Counted from the first letter of the stretch, positions 27,501 through 35,443 are shown. The stretch is 64,000 nucleotides of DNA from Poriferisodalis sp965204195 (GCF_965204195.1 NZ_OZ241975.1:2418001-2482000); one strand, 5' to 3'. Notes: generated by a model not told the origin, from the sequence alone. Numbers and translations: made by a program.

Positions 27501-30143
27501 GCCAACGACCTGGACTTTGACACCAACGGGAACGGCGAGGCCGACGCCGGCGATGCCTATTGGAATGGCGGCGCGGGCTGGCATCCCGTGGGCGTTGCCT
27601 GCTGGAGGTACGGCTCGGACTGCCTCGGTTCCGGCCCGTTTACCGGCGTGTTCGAAGGCAACGGCAACGTGATCCGCAATCTCTACATCAACCGGACCGC
27701 GACGGCGTGGGGCTGGTGGCGCGACCGCTCGTATGAAAATCAGGGTTTGTTCGGCGCGTCCCGGGGAGTGATCCGCAACGTCGGACTGGAATCAGTGAAC
27801 GTCACGGGCACGAAGCACGTTGGCGGAATGGTCGGATTGAATCGCGGGAGAATCATCCGCAGCTACGTGACCGGGTCCATAACCGGACCGCACGCTGCGG
27901 GTGGATTGGTTGGACGGTTGTTCAACGGTTCGATTATCGAAAGCTACTCCACGGCCAGCGTGGTTGGACTCATGCCGCAGAGCTGGAATGGGAAATATAT
28001 CGGCGGTCTCGTCGGGTACAACGATGACGGCGCCGTCATCGCCAGTTACGCCGCGGGCCGTGTGTCCGGTCAGGCCTTGGCCACGGGCGGCCTCATCGGA
28101 TACGGCACCGTGAAGAGCTCCGTGACTGCCAGCTACTCCACCAGCGTCGTGTCCAGCTGGGGCTCACTCACCACCGGGCTGGGTCGGGGCGGCAACGCCG
28201 TCAGCAGCTATTGGGATACCCAGACCTCCGGTCAGAGCGGCAGCTCCCTGGGCGCGGGCAAGACCACCGCCGAGTTGCAGGCGCCAACCGGCTACACCGG
28301 CATCTACGCCAACTGGAACCGGGACCTCGACGGCGACGGCAACGGGGATGATCCCTGGGACTTCGGCACGGGCAGCCAGTACCCGGTACTGAAGAACACC
28401 GGCCCCAGCGTGGCCGGCCAGCGTCCGGAGTCGTCGGATGATCCCGCTGCCGAGCAGCCGACATTCCGCGACAGGGACTACGACGCAGACGACGACGGGC
28501 TGATTGAAGTGTCCAACCTGGACCAGCTGAACGCCATCCGCTGGGACGAAGATGGCGACGGTTCGGCAGGGAAAATCGAGAACTGGGTCGTCGATGTCGA
28601 CGGTTCACTCGTGATCGACGGTGATGTTGACCGCCATGCCATCGCCTTCCCCAACGCGGCGCCGGGCATGGGCTGCCCTTCCTCGGGCTGTATCGGCTAT
28701 GAGCTGGCCGCCGACCTGGACTTTGACACCAACCGCAACGGCGCGGCCGACGCCGGCGATGAGTACTGGGACGGCGGCTCGGGCTGGTCTCCTATCGCTC
28801 TAACGGGCTTCACCGCCGTGTTCGAGGGCAACGGTCACACCATCCGCAACCTGTTCATCGACAGGTCTAGCGATGCGAACGTCGGGCTGTTCGAGGCGGT
28901 TGTCATCCCCGCAGTCGTCCGCAACGTTGTGCTGGAATCCGTTGACGTGACCGGTGGCGAACGGGTCGGCGGTCTGGCCGGCCAGGCCAGCGGTACCATC
29001 AGCGGCGTCAGCGTGAGCGGAAGTGTGTCGGGCGAGAGCGCCGTAGGCGGGTTGGTGGGACATACCCTGCCGTCCGGCGTCGTCACCGGCAGCCACTCGA
29101 CGGCGAGCGTAACCGGAACCAAGCCGCGCAGCGAGGGCGGCCGGGACGTGGGCGGCCTGGTGGGCTACAACGCGGGCGCCGTCCGAGCCAGCTACGTCAC
29201 CGGCGCCGTGTCCGGCAAGGCCAACAACACCGGCGGCCTGGTGGGGTTCAACAGCGGCGCCGTCATTGCCAGCTACGCCCGCCTGGACGTGACCGGCAGC
29301 GGCCGGTACATCGGCGGGCTGGCGGGCAGCCACTACGCGGGAGCAATCACCTTCAGCTACGCGGCCGGCGCAACGGCGGGCGGCACGGACGCGGGCAGCC
29401 TGGTGGGCCACCGCGGCGGCTCAATCACCGCCAGCTACTGGGATTCAGACGAGTCCCAGGCCACCGGACCCGGCGGCGAGGGCAAGACCACCGCCGAGCT
29501 TCAGACTCCCACCGGCTACACCGGCATCTACGCCAACTGGAACGTGGACCTCGACGGCGACGGCAGCGCCGACGACCCCTGGGACTTCGGAACGTCGTGC
29601 CAGTACCCGGTGTTGAAGTATGGCGGCCTCAACCCCGACGACCAGAGCTCGCCGTGCGGGCCCGCCACGGTGAAGGTGGAGGATGCGCCGGACAATGCTG
29701 CGCCGGTGGAGGATGCGCCGGTGGAGGATGCCCCGGTGGAGGATGCCCCGGTGGAGGAGGAGACCGTCCCGGAGGCCCCGCCGACACCGGGACAGACCGA
29801 GCCGTACAACGTGCAGGTCACGCCGGGCGACGGCACGCTCACCGTCACCTGGACGGTCGCGCCCCGCGAGGGGCTCGAGGACGACGCGATACGCCACGCC
29901 CTGCGCTGGAGCCAGCAGTCCGGCGTCTGGGCCAACCCGCCGGGACCGTCGGGCGCTGCTGAAGACGGCATCGTGGTCGAAGGCGGAGTCGCGTCCTACA
30001 CCATCACCGGTCTGGACAACGGCGTGGCGACGGGGGTCTTCGTGCGCTCATTCACCGACGGCAGCTACTCGGAACGCAGCGAGCACTCCAGCCAGTGGGT
30101 GCGGGTCAAGGGCGAGCACACCACCCCCAAGGCCGCCGGGTAG
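24534..30143 (+). CDS. Giant secreted multidomain repeat protein (cadherin-like, FN3, MBG/YDG and GLUG repeats)
   Basis: An exported protein of 1,869 aa. The signal segment (about 19-48, AVGALAVLIVTLSLFALS, then AQA before QDAS) follows an N-terminus containing three glycines encoded by a 9-G run. In order: two cadherin-like beta-sandwich domains (about 52-147 and 188-344) split by a Pro/Glu/Thr stalk, a fibronectin type III domain (about 345-470), MBG-like (about 470-560) and YDG-like (about 560-655) beta domains, an unassigned stretch (655-925), and two large blocks (about 928-1290 and 1312-1700). Each block opens with an Asp-rich DDDGLIEVS motif and contains GLUG repeats (GGLVGYN, ASYVTG). 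A VEDAP repeat stalk and a final FN3-like domain (about 1755-1855) follow. No LPxTG or membrane anchor. Probably an adhesin or surface-layer-associated protein; the role is inferred from architecture only. Confidence 0.88.
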   Translation: MGDSARTPTPPAPMFGGGSRPCIAVGALAVLIVTLSLFALSPPPAQAQDASSDASLRDLYISGAPFTEPFDPARTEYAATVGQNQSTAFVRVRVNHSEATAAVPGTRSIPGGWFIVSLDPRPANITVLVTAADGSTTRTYTIGIDGQLPAASTPEETAPEETTPTPEPVVRTPEPDTQPELQRQDAPPSSDATLSRLQIFMTDNTGPDAGWYVTPKGSAFTLTPAFDPQITQYEVRIPESAYSSAEDTFGNGPRITAVVASDAPAPVTFLVTGRRLGGETRDPKRAPVRPETHPATAVGEGEGNGPWASGPWATPPGYTWVDVKVTAADGKTVKTYSVKVEYGPTGDPRNVKLTPGDGQLTLTWEHPASGKAHNYFARWRKAGTTTWLNTGQRDTALDSAITGAEGGAWVWSQGSHPLTYTITGLENGVEYEVQLEALVGGGRNIDRNVPDERKDDWLASGWVAARQTPVKPKTELTITPANPTREYGGTDDLSYTVGGLAPGDAAASVVTGALARATGDDAGSYAINLGTLAIAGAYADKYTLPSSPSVATYAITAKEITAISGVTVNSRTADGTTDATFDTGNAQGTGVLSSELADFRAGGLQVSGSFNAATAGTHDVSVTYSLQDHGSFKAGNYTLASTTDTLRGEITAGSIHLSPTEDDGVLRFSEGRMIGDSSIVGFTKLIRPVTVTQGMTAVHYIALKHPPTADVTITLKMDPPSFFEKAYHVQRSAHFSASSYQPGAVGEALGYVVTHDAIGTFTITYVGVSDDPRYNGDLDTITVQVIRSKPGECRTLAAPSVSIDERGEVWATSGPGTCAGRIVDGYTVEVSENDGPWKFLDNYVTPRSPGHARKPTSKSFREATTLPDAAVNGAEYRVRGRGNTSEEYAGPVKYPTDWLTTKFTFTGEAAVIVGAPVRQPGAQLPNGSTDYDVDDDGLIEVSTLAQLNAMRWDPDGNGYAYLLDPYAVAFPDAMNGMGCPSSWCSGYELANDLDFDTNGNGEADAGDAYWNGGAGWHPVGVACWRYGSDCLGSGPFTGVFEGNGNVIRNLYINRTATAWGWWRDRSYENQGLFGASRGVIRNVGLESVNVTGTKHVGGMVGLNRGRIIRSYVTGSITGPHAAGGLVGRLFNGSIIESYSTASVVGLMPQSWNGKYIGGLVGYNDDGAVIASYAAGRVSGQALATGGLIGYGTVKSSVTASYSTSVVSSWGSLTTGLGRGGNAVSSYWDTQTSGQSGSSLGAGKTTAELQAPTGYTGIYANWNRDLDGDGNGDDPWDFGTGSQYPVLKNTGPSVAGQRPESSDDPAAEQPTFRDRDYDADDDGLIEVSNLDQLNAIRWDEDGDGSAGKIENWVVDVDGSLVIDGDVDRHAIAFPNAAPGMGCPSSGCIGYELAADLDFDTNRNGAADAGDEYWDGGSGWSPIALTGFTAVFEGNGHTIRNLFIDRSSDANVGLFEAVVIPAVVRNVVLESVDVTGGERVGGLAGQASGTISGVSVSGSVSGESAVGGLVGHTLPSGVVTGSHSTASVTGTKPRSEGGRDVGGLVGYNAGAVRASYVTGAVSGKANNTGGLVGFNSGAVIASYARLDVTGSGRYIGGLAGSHYAGAITFSYAAGATAGGTDAGSLVGHRGGSITASYWDSDESQATGPGGEGKTTAELQTPTGYTGIYANWNVDLDGDGSADDPWDFGTSCQYPVLKYGGLNPDDQSSPCGPATVKVEDAPDNAAPVEDAPVEDAPVEDAPVEEETVPEAPPTPGQTEPYNVQVTPGDGTLTVTWTVAPREGLEDDAIRHALRWSQQSGVWANPPGPSGAAEDGIVVEGGVASYTITGLDNGVATGVFVRSFTDGSYSERSEHSSQWVRVKGEHTTPKAAG
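24579..24587 (+). repeat. Poly-G tract (9 G) inside the 5' coding region
   Basis: Nine consecutive G encode three glycines at residues 16-18 of the giant secreted protein, before the signal segment. Loss or gain of one G would abolish the frame. A longer run sits at the homologous place of the gene at 31831. Confidence 0.9.
29706..29760 (+). repeat. 15-bp tandem repeat (VEDAP stalk)
   Basis: Three near-identical 15-bp units, GTGGAGGATGCSCCG, occupy 29706-29750 and a partial fourth follows to 29760. They encode VEDAP repeats, preceded by a related copy at 29679-29690. The in-frame repeat is a flexible acidic Pro stalk between the GLUG block and the last FN3 domain and could vary in copy number. 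Confidence 0.85.
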
Positions 30144-30254
30144 CCGGGAGCGGCAGATGCCGGGTGCCGCGCCGGCACACGACACAAATCCGAACGCATT
30201 TGTTCCGCATGAGCTACTTGGGAGCGTTCGGTGCGCGCGTCGCGCTGTTGTATC

Positions 30255-30307
30255 CGCACTCGCGCTTTTGAGTTTGCATTGCGCTTTGTGAATCGCACTG
30301 CGCTTTG
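30255..30307 (+). repeat. Three imperfect direct repeats upstream of the ATPase gene
   Basis: CGCACTCGCGCTTTTG (30255-30270), TGCATTGCGCTTTG (30275-30288) and CGCACTGCGCTTTG (30294-30307) recur about every 20 bp, that is on nearly the same helix face, and end 21 bp before the ATPase start. They overlap where a -35 would be, so they may be an operator. The rest of the 185-bp gap after the giant protein shows nothing clear. Confidence 0.5.
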
Positions 30308-30316
30308 CGTTGCAGC

Positions 30317-30322
30317 TAGACT
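30317..30322 (+). promoter_or_regulatory. Leaderless-type -10 (TAGACT) before the ATPase gene
   Basis: TAGACT ends 6 nt before the ATG at 30329 and no Shine-Dalgarno is present. It lies just after the three direct repeats. Confidence 0.55.
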
Positions 30323-30328
30323 GCGGTC

Positions 30329-31654
30329 ATGAAGGACTTGCTCGGACGTCCGATGGACGCCAACCGTGCAGGGAACCTGTTCACACCCGGCTTCGGGTTG
30401 CCGCCGCATCGCCTCGTGGGACGCGAAGACGACCTCAGAGAACTGCAGGACGGCCTCGGCGCCGGTCCGCGGGACCCGAGGTTCACTTCGGTGATCATCG
30501 GGCACCGCGGTTCCGGCAAGACCGTGCTGCTGAGCGAGATCCGGGGCATAGCCGCCGAAGCCGGCTGGGTGATCTTGCGGGCCGATGCCACCACCGCGAA
30601 TCTGCAAGACCGCATCGACGCCGAAATCCGCGAGTTCGCGAACCCGGCAGTCGCAGGCGATCTCGTCGAGGAACGCTCCCCCAGCGAGACGACCGCAGCC
30701 TTGCATGCCGGCCCGGTGGGTCTGTCGCGGCGGCTTTCCAAGACCGTACACAACACTCGAAGCCTCACCAAGAAGCTCGAAATCATCGGGAATCACGCAG
30801 CCGAACGCGGGTCGGCGGTGCTGCTGTGCGTCGACGAGCTCCAAGCCGGACATCGAGACGAACTGCGACGGCTGGCATCGGACCTGCAGCGGCTCACCAA
30901 AGAGGACGGGCTGCCGATCGCTTTCATCGGCGCCGGCCTGCCTGCCATGCAGGACACAATCCTGCGCGACCCCAAGATGACCTTCTTCCAACGATGCCAT
31001 CCGCAGCATCTCGCCCCACTCCCCTATCCGAGCGTGCTGTCGTTCTTCAAGCAGACCATTGCCGACGCAGGAGGCTCCTGCGACACGGCAACACTCGAAC
31101 GGATGGCCGACGCGACGGACGGCTTCGCATATCGGATGCAGCTCATCGGCCGACGCGCTTGGACTATCTCCGGAGCACCGGACCGTCCCGTGGACATGAC
31201 GTCCGCCGAGATGGCCGTCACAGCCGCCGAACGGCACCTGCGAACGCAGGTGTACAGCGACATCTGGGACAGCCTCGATCAGATAGACCGTCATGTGCTG
31301 CGCGTGGCAGCCGAGCATGGCGGCACGGTGCCTCGCAGCACCTTGGGCGCCGCCGTGCCTGCGTCAGCGAGCAGCCTTGCCACAAGGCTGAATCGGCTCA
31401 GACGCCTCGGCGTCATCACCCGCGACGCAGACTCGCCGCAAGCCGACGTGCGTCTCGGCACGCTCGCACCGCTGGACTTCGTCAACGAGCAACTCGAAGA
31501 AGCAGCCAGCCTCGAAAGCGGTGCTTCAGCCGAACTGGCAGTGTCCGTCGCAGCGCGCCGCACGGCGGCTCCGCGATGCGGACGGCGACTCAAGACCAAA
31601 GACGCTTACTGCATTCTTCGAGCCGGGCACAGCGGCAACTGCCGATCTCGCTGA
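30329..31654 (+). CDS. AAA/ORC-like ATP-binding protein with C-terminal Cys/His tail
   Basis: A 441-residue cytoplasmic P-loop ATPase of the AAA_16/archaeal-ATPase type. Walker A is GHRGSGKT (58-65) and Walker B is AVLLCVDELQ (about 165-174); sensor 1 is probably in IAFIGAGLP. The segment FFQRCHPQHLAPLPYPSV is like the arginine/linker region of ORC/CDC6-like ATPases. A winged-helix-like region follows (about 315-375, DQIDRHVLRVAAEHGG and ATRLNRLRRLGVI). The extreme C-terminus has a C-x10-C-x5-H-x3-C arrangement (CGRRLKTKDAYC, AGHSGNC) that could bind zinc. The family is often annotated only as ATP-binding protein; no function is established. It sits between two secreted proteins that share a leader. 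It is preceded by direct repeats and a leaderless promoter, suggesting autoregulation. Confidence 0.82.
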   Translation: MKDLLGRPMDANRAGNLFTPGFGLPPHRLVGREDDLRELQDGLGAGPRDPRFTSVIIGHRGSGKTVLLSEIRGIAAEAGWVILRADATTANLQDRIDAEIREFANPAVAGDLVEERSPSETTAALHAGPVGLSRRLSKTVHNTRSLTKKLEIIGNHAAERGSAVLLCVDELQAGHRDELRRLASDLQRLTKEDGLPIAFIGAGLPAMQDTILRDPKMTFFQRCHPQHLAPLPYPSVLSFFKQTIADAGGSCDTATLERMADATDGFAYRMQLIGRRAWTISGAPDRPVDMTSAEMAVTAAERHLRTQVYSDIWDSLDQIDRHVLRVAAEHGGTVPRSTLGAAVPASASSLATRLNRLRRLGVITRDADSPQADVRLGTLAPLDFVNEQLEEAASLESGASAELAVSVAARRTAAPRCGRRLKTKDAYCILRAGHSGNCRSR

Positions 31655-31770
31655 ACCCCCAAACGAGGCTCTGAGAAGGCGACGGGCGCACGCTGCATCC
31701 TCCCCGCACCATGAGGGCGATTCCTCACGTGTGCGGAGTGTGCGGCCGCGGCGCAGCCGGCATGTTCGTG

Positions 31771-31830
31771 TCCACGGTCTGCGGCTTGTAGTCTCGCCCG
31801 CATCAATGACCGTATAAAGAGAGATGAAGG
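31771..31830 (+). promoter_or_regulatory. Conserved leader B (copy 2), with possible -10 TAGTCT
   Basis: Second copy of the leader seen at 24477-24533; TAGTCT at 31789-31794 corresponds to TAATCT in copy 1. Two tiny upstream ORFs (MTV at 31806; MKDE at 31824, whose TGA overlaps the ATG pair at 31835/31838) precede the coding start. AAGGA at 31827-31831 is a plausible ribosome site for the later ATGs. The remaining gap after the ATPase gene (31655-31770) has no feature I can name. Confidence 0.5.
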
Positions 31831-33978
31831 ATGAATGATGAGCGATCCGGCACGTACCCCGACCCCACCAGCACGCATGTACGGGGGGGGGGGGGTAGAC
31901 GTTCCGCCCTCAAACTGACCCTGGCCGCAGCGGCCAGCGCGCTCATGGTCAGCACCGCGCTCACGTTGCCCGCCCAGCCAGCCCAGGCGCAGGACGACAA
32001 CCGGCCGTCAGTGCAATTCGCCGAAGTCACCTACGTCATCGAGGAAAACGACGCGAGCGGGCTCAACGTCGGGGTGACGATCTCTCCGGCGCTGACCACC
32101 GCGAGCCGGGTCAAGTTCACCACCAGCGGCCCCGCCATCCGCAACGTGGACTACACCGTTACCGGGCTGCGCAGGCACACTGTTCCCGGGGCCTACGGAG
32201 CCGTGACCCACACCGAGTATGTGGACCTGCCGGCAGGTGCGACGCAGGTGCTCCTCCAGGTCCGGGTCATCCCGGACGATATCGTGGAGGAAAATGAGGA
32301 CATTTTCTTCACCCTGACATCCATCGACACGACCAATGCGCCCTACAAGATCGGCGCTCCAGCGTCCACCAATGTCGTGATGCTTGACAACCTGAATGCC
32401 GGCATCAAGCAAGACCACCTCGCGGTGTCGGGCGCGCTGCCCTGGACGGCGACGCTGACGGTGAGGGACGTGTCCCACGAGCGCGGCAGCGACCCCATGG
32501 TGGTGCGCAAGCAGAAGGGCCCCGCCGGCCAGTACATCCCGTGCGGCGCCACCAGTGAGTGGGGCGCGGGCGCCTTCGGCGCCAACGAGCGCTGCCAGAA
32601 CAACTTCGTGTACGAGCGGGTGGCGCTGAGCGAGGTGACCGGCACGACGAGCTTCCCCATGGTGGGATGCCAAAACGGCAAGAGCGGCGGGCAGTGTCTC
32701 CCGCAAGGCAACAATGCGCTCTCGGACAACGGCTTCGTCGACGGCGGGTCGGCGCACAGGGTCCTCGGCGTGGTCCTGAGCGGCGGGACGCTGTCCCTCT
32801 CGTTCGACCGGCCCCTCTCGGACGCCTTGAAGGCGGTCGCAAAGCTGACCGTGGACGGCAGCACCGAGTTTCGGCTGGCGGACGCGACGGGCATCGACGG
32901 CTCTTACCAATGGGGAAACACGGGGCTGAGCTGGACCACTGACCCCGCCCAGTCGGTGTCGCTGCGCCTGGAGCGGGTGTCGCAGCAACGGGGCGGCGAG
33001 GGGCCGAGCTCCGGCGACGAGGAGCAGCGCGACCCGCTGACGGCATCGTTCGAGAAGGTGCCCGCGACGCATGACGGGCAGTCGGCGTTCACGCTGGACG
33101 TGCGTCTGAGCGAGACGGTGGGCAAGTTCAGCCGGTCGCCGCGCGCGTCGTCGTTCGCGGTGACGCAGGGCCGGGTGACGGGCGTGGAGCAGATCGGCGC
33201 CGGGCTGTGGCGGGTGACGGTGCGGCCGGCGTCGCCTAGCGCCGTGGTGACGGTGACGCTCGCGGGCGGGCGGGACTGCGACCACGAGCCGTCGGGCGCG
33301 GTGTGCGCGCGGGACGGGCGGGCGCTGTCGAACACGTCGTATGCGAGGGTCGCGGCGGATCCGCAGCAGCAGCAGGCGGTGCTGACCACGCCGCGGGCGG
33401 CAACCCAGACCGTGGCGGCGGCGTTCGGCAAGGTCCCGGCGGAGCATGACGGGCGGACGGCGTTCGCGCTGGACGTGCAGTCGGGCGCCAAGCCCGCTGC
33501 CGACGCGTTCACGGTGACGAACGGGACGGTCACGGGCGTGGAGTCGCTGGACCCGGTGCTGTGGCGGGTGCGCGTCAAGCCGAAGTCCTGGAAAGACGTG
33601 ACAGTCGCCCTCGGCGACGCGTCAGCGAAGGTCCCTGGCCCGGCGCGCATCCGAGCCCAGGACGCCCGGGCGAAAGAAGGCAAGCACGCCTCGCTCGACT
33701 TCACGGTGACGCTGAGCCGCGCGGCGTCGGGGCCGGTCTCGGTGCACTACGCGACCAACGACGGCACGGCAGCGGCAGGGGCGGACTACACCGCCGCGTC
33801 GGGCACGCTGACCTTCGCGCCGGGCGAGACGCACAAGACCGTCTCGGTGACGCTGCTCGACGACGCCATCAACGAGAGCAAAGAGACCCTCACGCTCAAG
33901 CTCTCGAACCCCCAAGGAGCGTTCCTGCGCGCAATGCACCGCAACGCAAACGGAATCATCAAAAACGACGACCCCTAG
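31831..33978 (+). CDS. Secreted Calx-beta domain protein
   Basis: An exported 715-residue protein. The signal peptide is RRSALKLTLAAAASALMVST, followed by an AQA-QDD cleavage site at about residue 50. An N-terminal Calx-beta domain (about 55-190, with DDIVEENEDIFFTL), a Cys-containing region (about 225-310, several cysteines), two repeats beginning ASFEKVPATHDGQSAF (about 398) and AAFGKVPAEHDGRTAF (about 529), and a C-terminal Calx-beta domain (about 600-710, with GADYTAASGTLTFAPGE and DDAINESKETLTLKL) are visible. Calx-beta domains bind Ca2+ through such acidic loops. The ATG at 31831 reads through a 13-G run; the ATGs at 31835/31838 that match the start of the giant protein gene are out of frame and would make only a 26-residue product. 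No anchor motif. Likely a surface or matrix protein; role unknown. Confidence 0.85.
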   Translation: MNDERSGTYPDPTSTHVRGGGGRRSALKLTLAAAASALMVSTALTLPAQPAQAQDDNRPSVQFAEVTYVIEENDASGLNVGVTISPALTTASRVKFTTSGPAIRNVDYTVTGLRRHTVPGAYGAVTHTEYVDLPAGATQVLLQVRVIPDDIVEENEDIFFTLTSIDTTNAPYKIGAPASTNVVMLDNLNAGIKQDHLAVSGALPWTATLTVRDVSHERGSDPMVVRKQKGPAGQYIPCGATSEWGAGAFGANERCQNNFVYERVALSEVTGTTSFPMVGCQNGKSGGQCLPQGNNALSDNGFVDGGSAHRVLGVVLSGGTLSLSFDRPLSDALKAVAKLTVDGSTEFRLADATGIDGSYQWGNTGLSWTTDPAQSVSLRLERVSQQRGGEGPSSGDEEQRDPLTASFEKVPATHDGQSAFTLDVRLSETVGKFSRSPRASSFAVTQGRVTGVEQIGAGLWRVTVRPASPSAVVTVTLAGGRDCDHEPSGAVCARDGRALSNTSYARVAADPQQQQAVLTTPRAATQTVAAAFGKVPAEHDGRTAFALDVQSGAKPAADAFTVTNGTVTGVESLDPVLWRVRVKPKSWKDVTVALGDASAKVPGPARIRAQDARAKEGKHASLDFTVTLSRAASGPVSVHYATNDGTAAAGADYTAASGTLTFAPGETHKTVSVTLLDDAINESKETLTLKLSNPQGAFLRAMHRNANGIIKNDDP
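31883..31895 (+). repeat. Poly-G tract (13 G) inside the 5' coding region
   Basis: Thirteen consecutive G span the codons before the signal peptide. With 13 G the frame opens from ATG 31831. With 11 or 14 G it would open from ATG 31835/31838. With 12 G neither start reaches the signal peptide. Confidence 0.9.
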
Positions 33979-34060
33979 ACTATGCAGCTCGCACACCTCG
34001 GGCGCATGGCCACCGAAAATTGTTCAGCGTTCAGCGCAGCCGAGTGCCCGAGCCTGCCGT

Positions 34061-35443
34061 TCAGGTGAATTCGAGGTAGCGGTCTCGCTCCCAGTCGGTT
34101 ACTTCGTCGCCGGCCGGATCGCACCCCGCGTCAACGAATTTGTCGAGCTCGGCTTTGGCCATCAGCACGAAGTTGGTCGAGAACTCCTCCCCCAACGCTG
34201 CAGCTAGAGCGCTGCCCTCGTAGGCCGCTATGCCGTCGGCGGCGTTGGCGGGCAGCGGCACTGCGTCGCCGGGGTCGTCGTACATGTCGCCCACGCTCAT
34301 CGGGCCCGGGTCGGCGCGGCGCTCGAGGCCGTCGGCGCCTGCTGCCAGCAGGCCGGCGATCATCAGGTACGGGTTGGCATCCGCGCCCGCAGACCGGAAC
34401 TCCACGCGGTTCGCATTGTCCGCGCCGACTGTGCAGCGGCACATCACCGAGCGATTGTCGAGCCCCCAGTGCACGTGCGTGGGGGCGAACGTGTAGGGGC
34501 GCACTCGCTTGTAGCCGTTGGGCACGGGGCTGCCGAGCAGCGACAGCGCCCCGGCGTTGTCGAGCTGGCCGCCGAGCCAGTGCGACATCACGTCGTTGGG
34601 CCGCTCCTCGGAGCTGGCGAACGCGTTCGAGCTCGCTGCCTCGTGCGGCTGCTCGCCGCCGCCGGGAGCGCGGTGTCTCACGTCTACGAGGCTCGTGTGC
34701 ACATGCATGCCGCTGCCCGACGGCTCGGTCCACGGTTTGGGCATGAACGTGGCCTTCAGCCCGGTCTCCTCGGCGATCTCCTTCACGATGCTCTTGTAGA
34801 GCGCCGTGTTGTCGGCAGTGGTCATGGCATCGGAGTACTGCACGTTGATCTCGATCTGGCCGGGCCCGTACTCGGGGTTCGACGACTCGACGGGGATGCC
34901 GGCATCGATCATCGCGAGGCGCATGGCCAACAGCACCGATTCGAGGTCTGACCGGTCGGTGAGCGATGAGTACTGGATGTGGCTCTGGGTGTGCGACCAG
35001 TCGGCCTCGCACAGGTAGAACTCCATCTCGGTGGCCACGAGCGGGCTGTAGCCCAGTGCCCGGCAGCGCGCGATCTGGCGGGCCAGCACCGTGCGGGGTG
35101 CGATGGGGTGGAGGCGGTGCGGCGGTTCGAGACTGTCGGCGAACACCAGCGCGTAGCCGGGACGGTGGCCGAAGAGGCGCAGCGTGCCGAGATCGGGGAC
35201 CAGATGCGTGTCGAGATAGCCCTTGCCCATGTTGATGTACGGGCTGTCGACCAGGTCGTTGTGCAGGTCGAAGATGTAGATGGCGTCTGCCAGGTGACAG
35301 CCGCCCTCGGCCACCGAGCGCAGGAAATGATCGACGGGAAAGCGCTTGCCGCGCAGGTGCCCGTAGGTGTCGACGATGGCCACCTCGACGGTGTGCACAT
35401 CGGCCATCCGCAGGGTGCTCTGGATGTCGGCAAGTTCGCTCAT
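34061..35443 (-). CDS. Glutamine synthetase family protein (gamma-glutamyl-amine ligase-like)
   Basis: A 460-residue GS-fold ligase. Recognisable active-site regions are VATEMEFYLCE (about 138-148), ESSNPEYGPGQIEINVQYS (about 197-215), GSGMHVHTSLVD (about 251-262) and RPYTFAPTHVHWGLDN with the arginine-containing NRVEFRSAGADANPYL. It lacks the adenylylation Tyr loop and resembles PuuA/IpuC/AtdA1-type enzymes that make gamma-glutamyl amides from amines rather than glutamine from ammonia. The ATG at 35443 has GGAGGAA 7 bp upstream; the frame is open 5' of it but would run into the divergent P450 leader. Divergent from the P450-P450-amidotransferase operon, with which it probably forms a pathway. 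It converges with the Calx-beta gene. Confidence 0.87.
   Translation of the reverse strand: MSELADIQSTLRMADVHTVEVAIVDTYGHLRGKRFPVDHFLRSVAEGGCHLADAIYIFDLHNDLVDSPYINMGKGYLDTHLVPDLGTLRLFGHRPGYALVFADSLEPPHRLHPIAPRTVLARQIARCRALGYSPLVATEMEFYLCEADWSHTQSHIQYSSLTDRSDLESVLLAMRLAMIDAGIPVESSNPEYGPGQIEINVQYSDAMTTADNTALYKSIVKEIAEETGLKATFMPKPWTEPSGSGMHVHTSLVDVRHRAPGGGEQPHEAASSNAFASSEERPNDVMSHWLGGQLDNAGALSLLGSPVPNGYKRVRPYTFAPTHVHWGLDNRSVMCRCTVGADNANRVEFRSAGADANPYLMIAGLLAAGADGLERRADPGPMSVGDMYDDPGDAVPLPANAADGIAAYEGSALAAALGEEFSTNFVLMAKAELDKFVDAGCDPAGDEVTDWERDRYLEFT

Noticed and set aside
24579..31895. Poly-G tracts as pure sequencing artefact
   Set aside because: Possible and must be tested, but both tracts lie at homologous positions with matching flanks, and both ORFs are intact with the given lengths, so I kept them as real.
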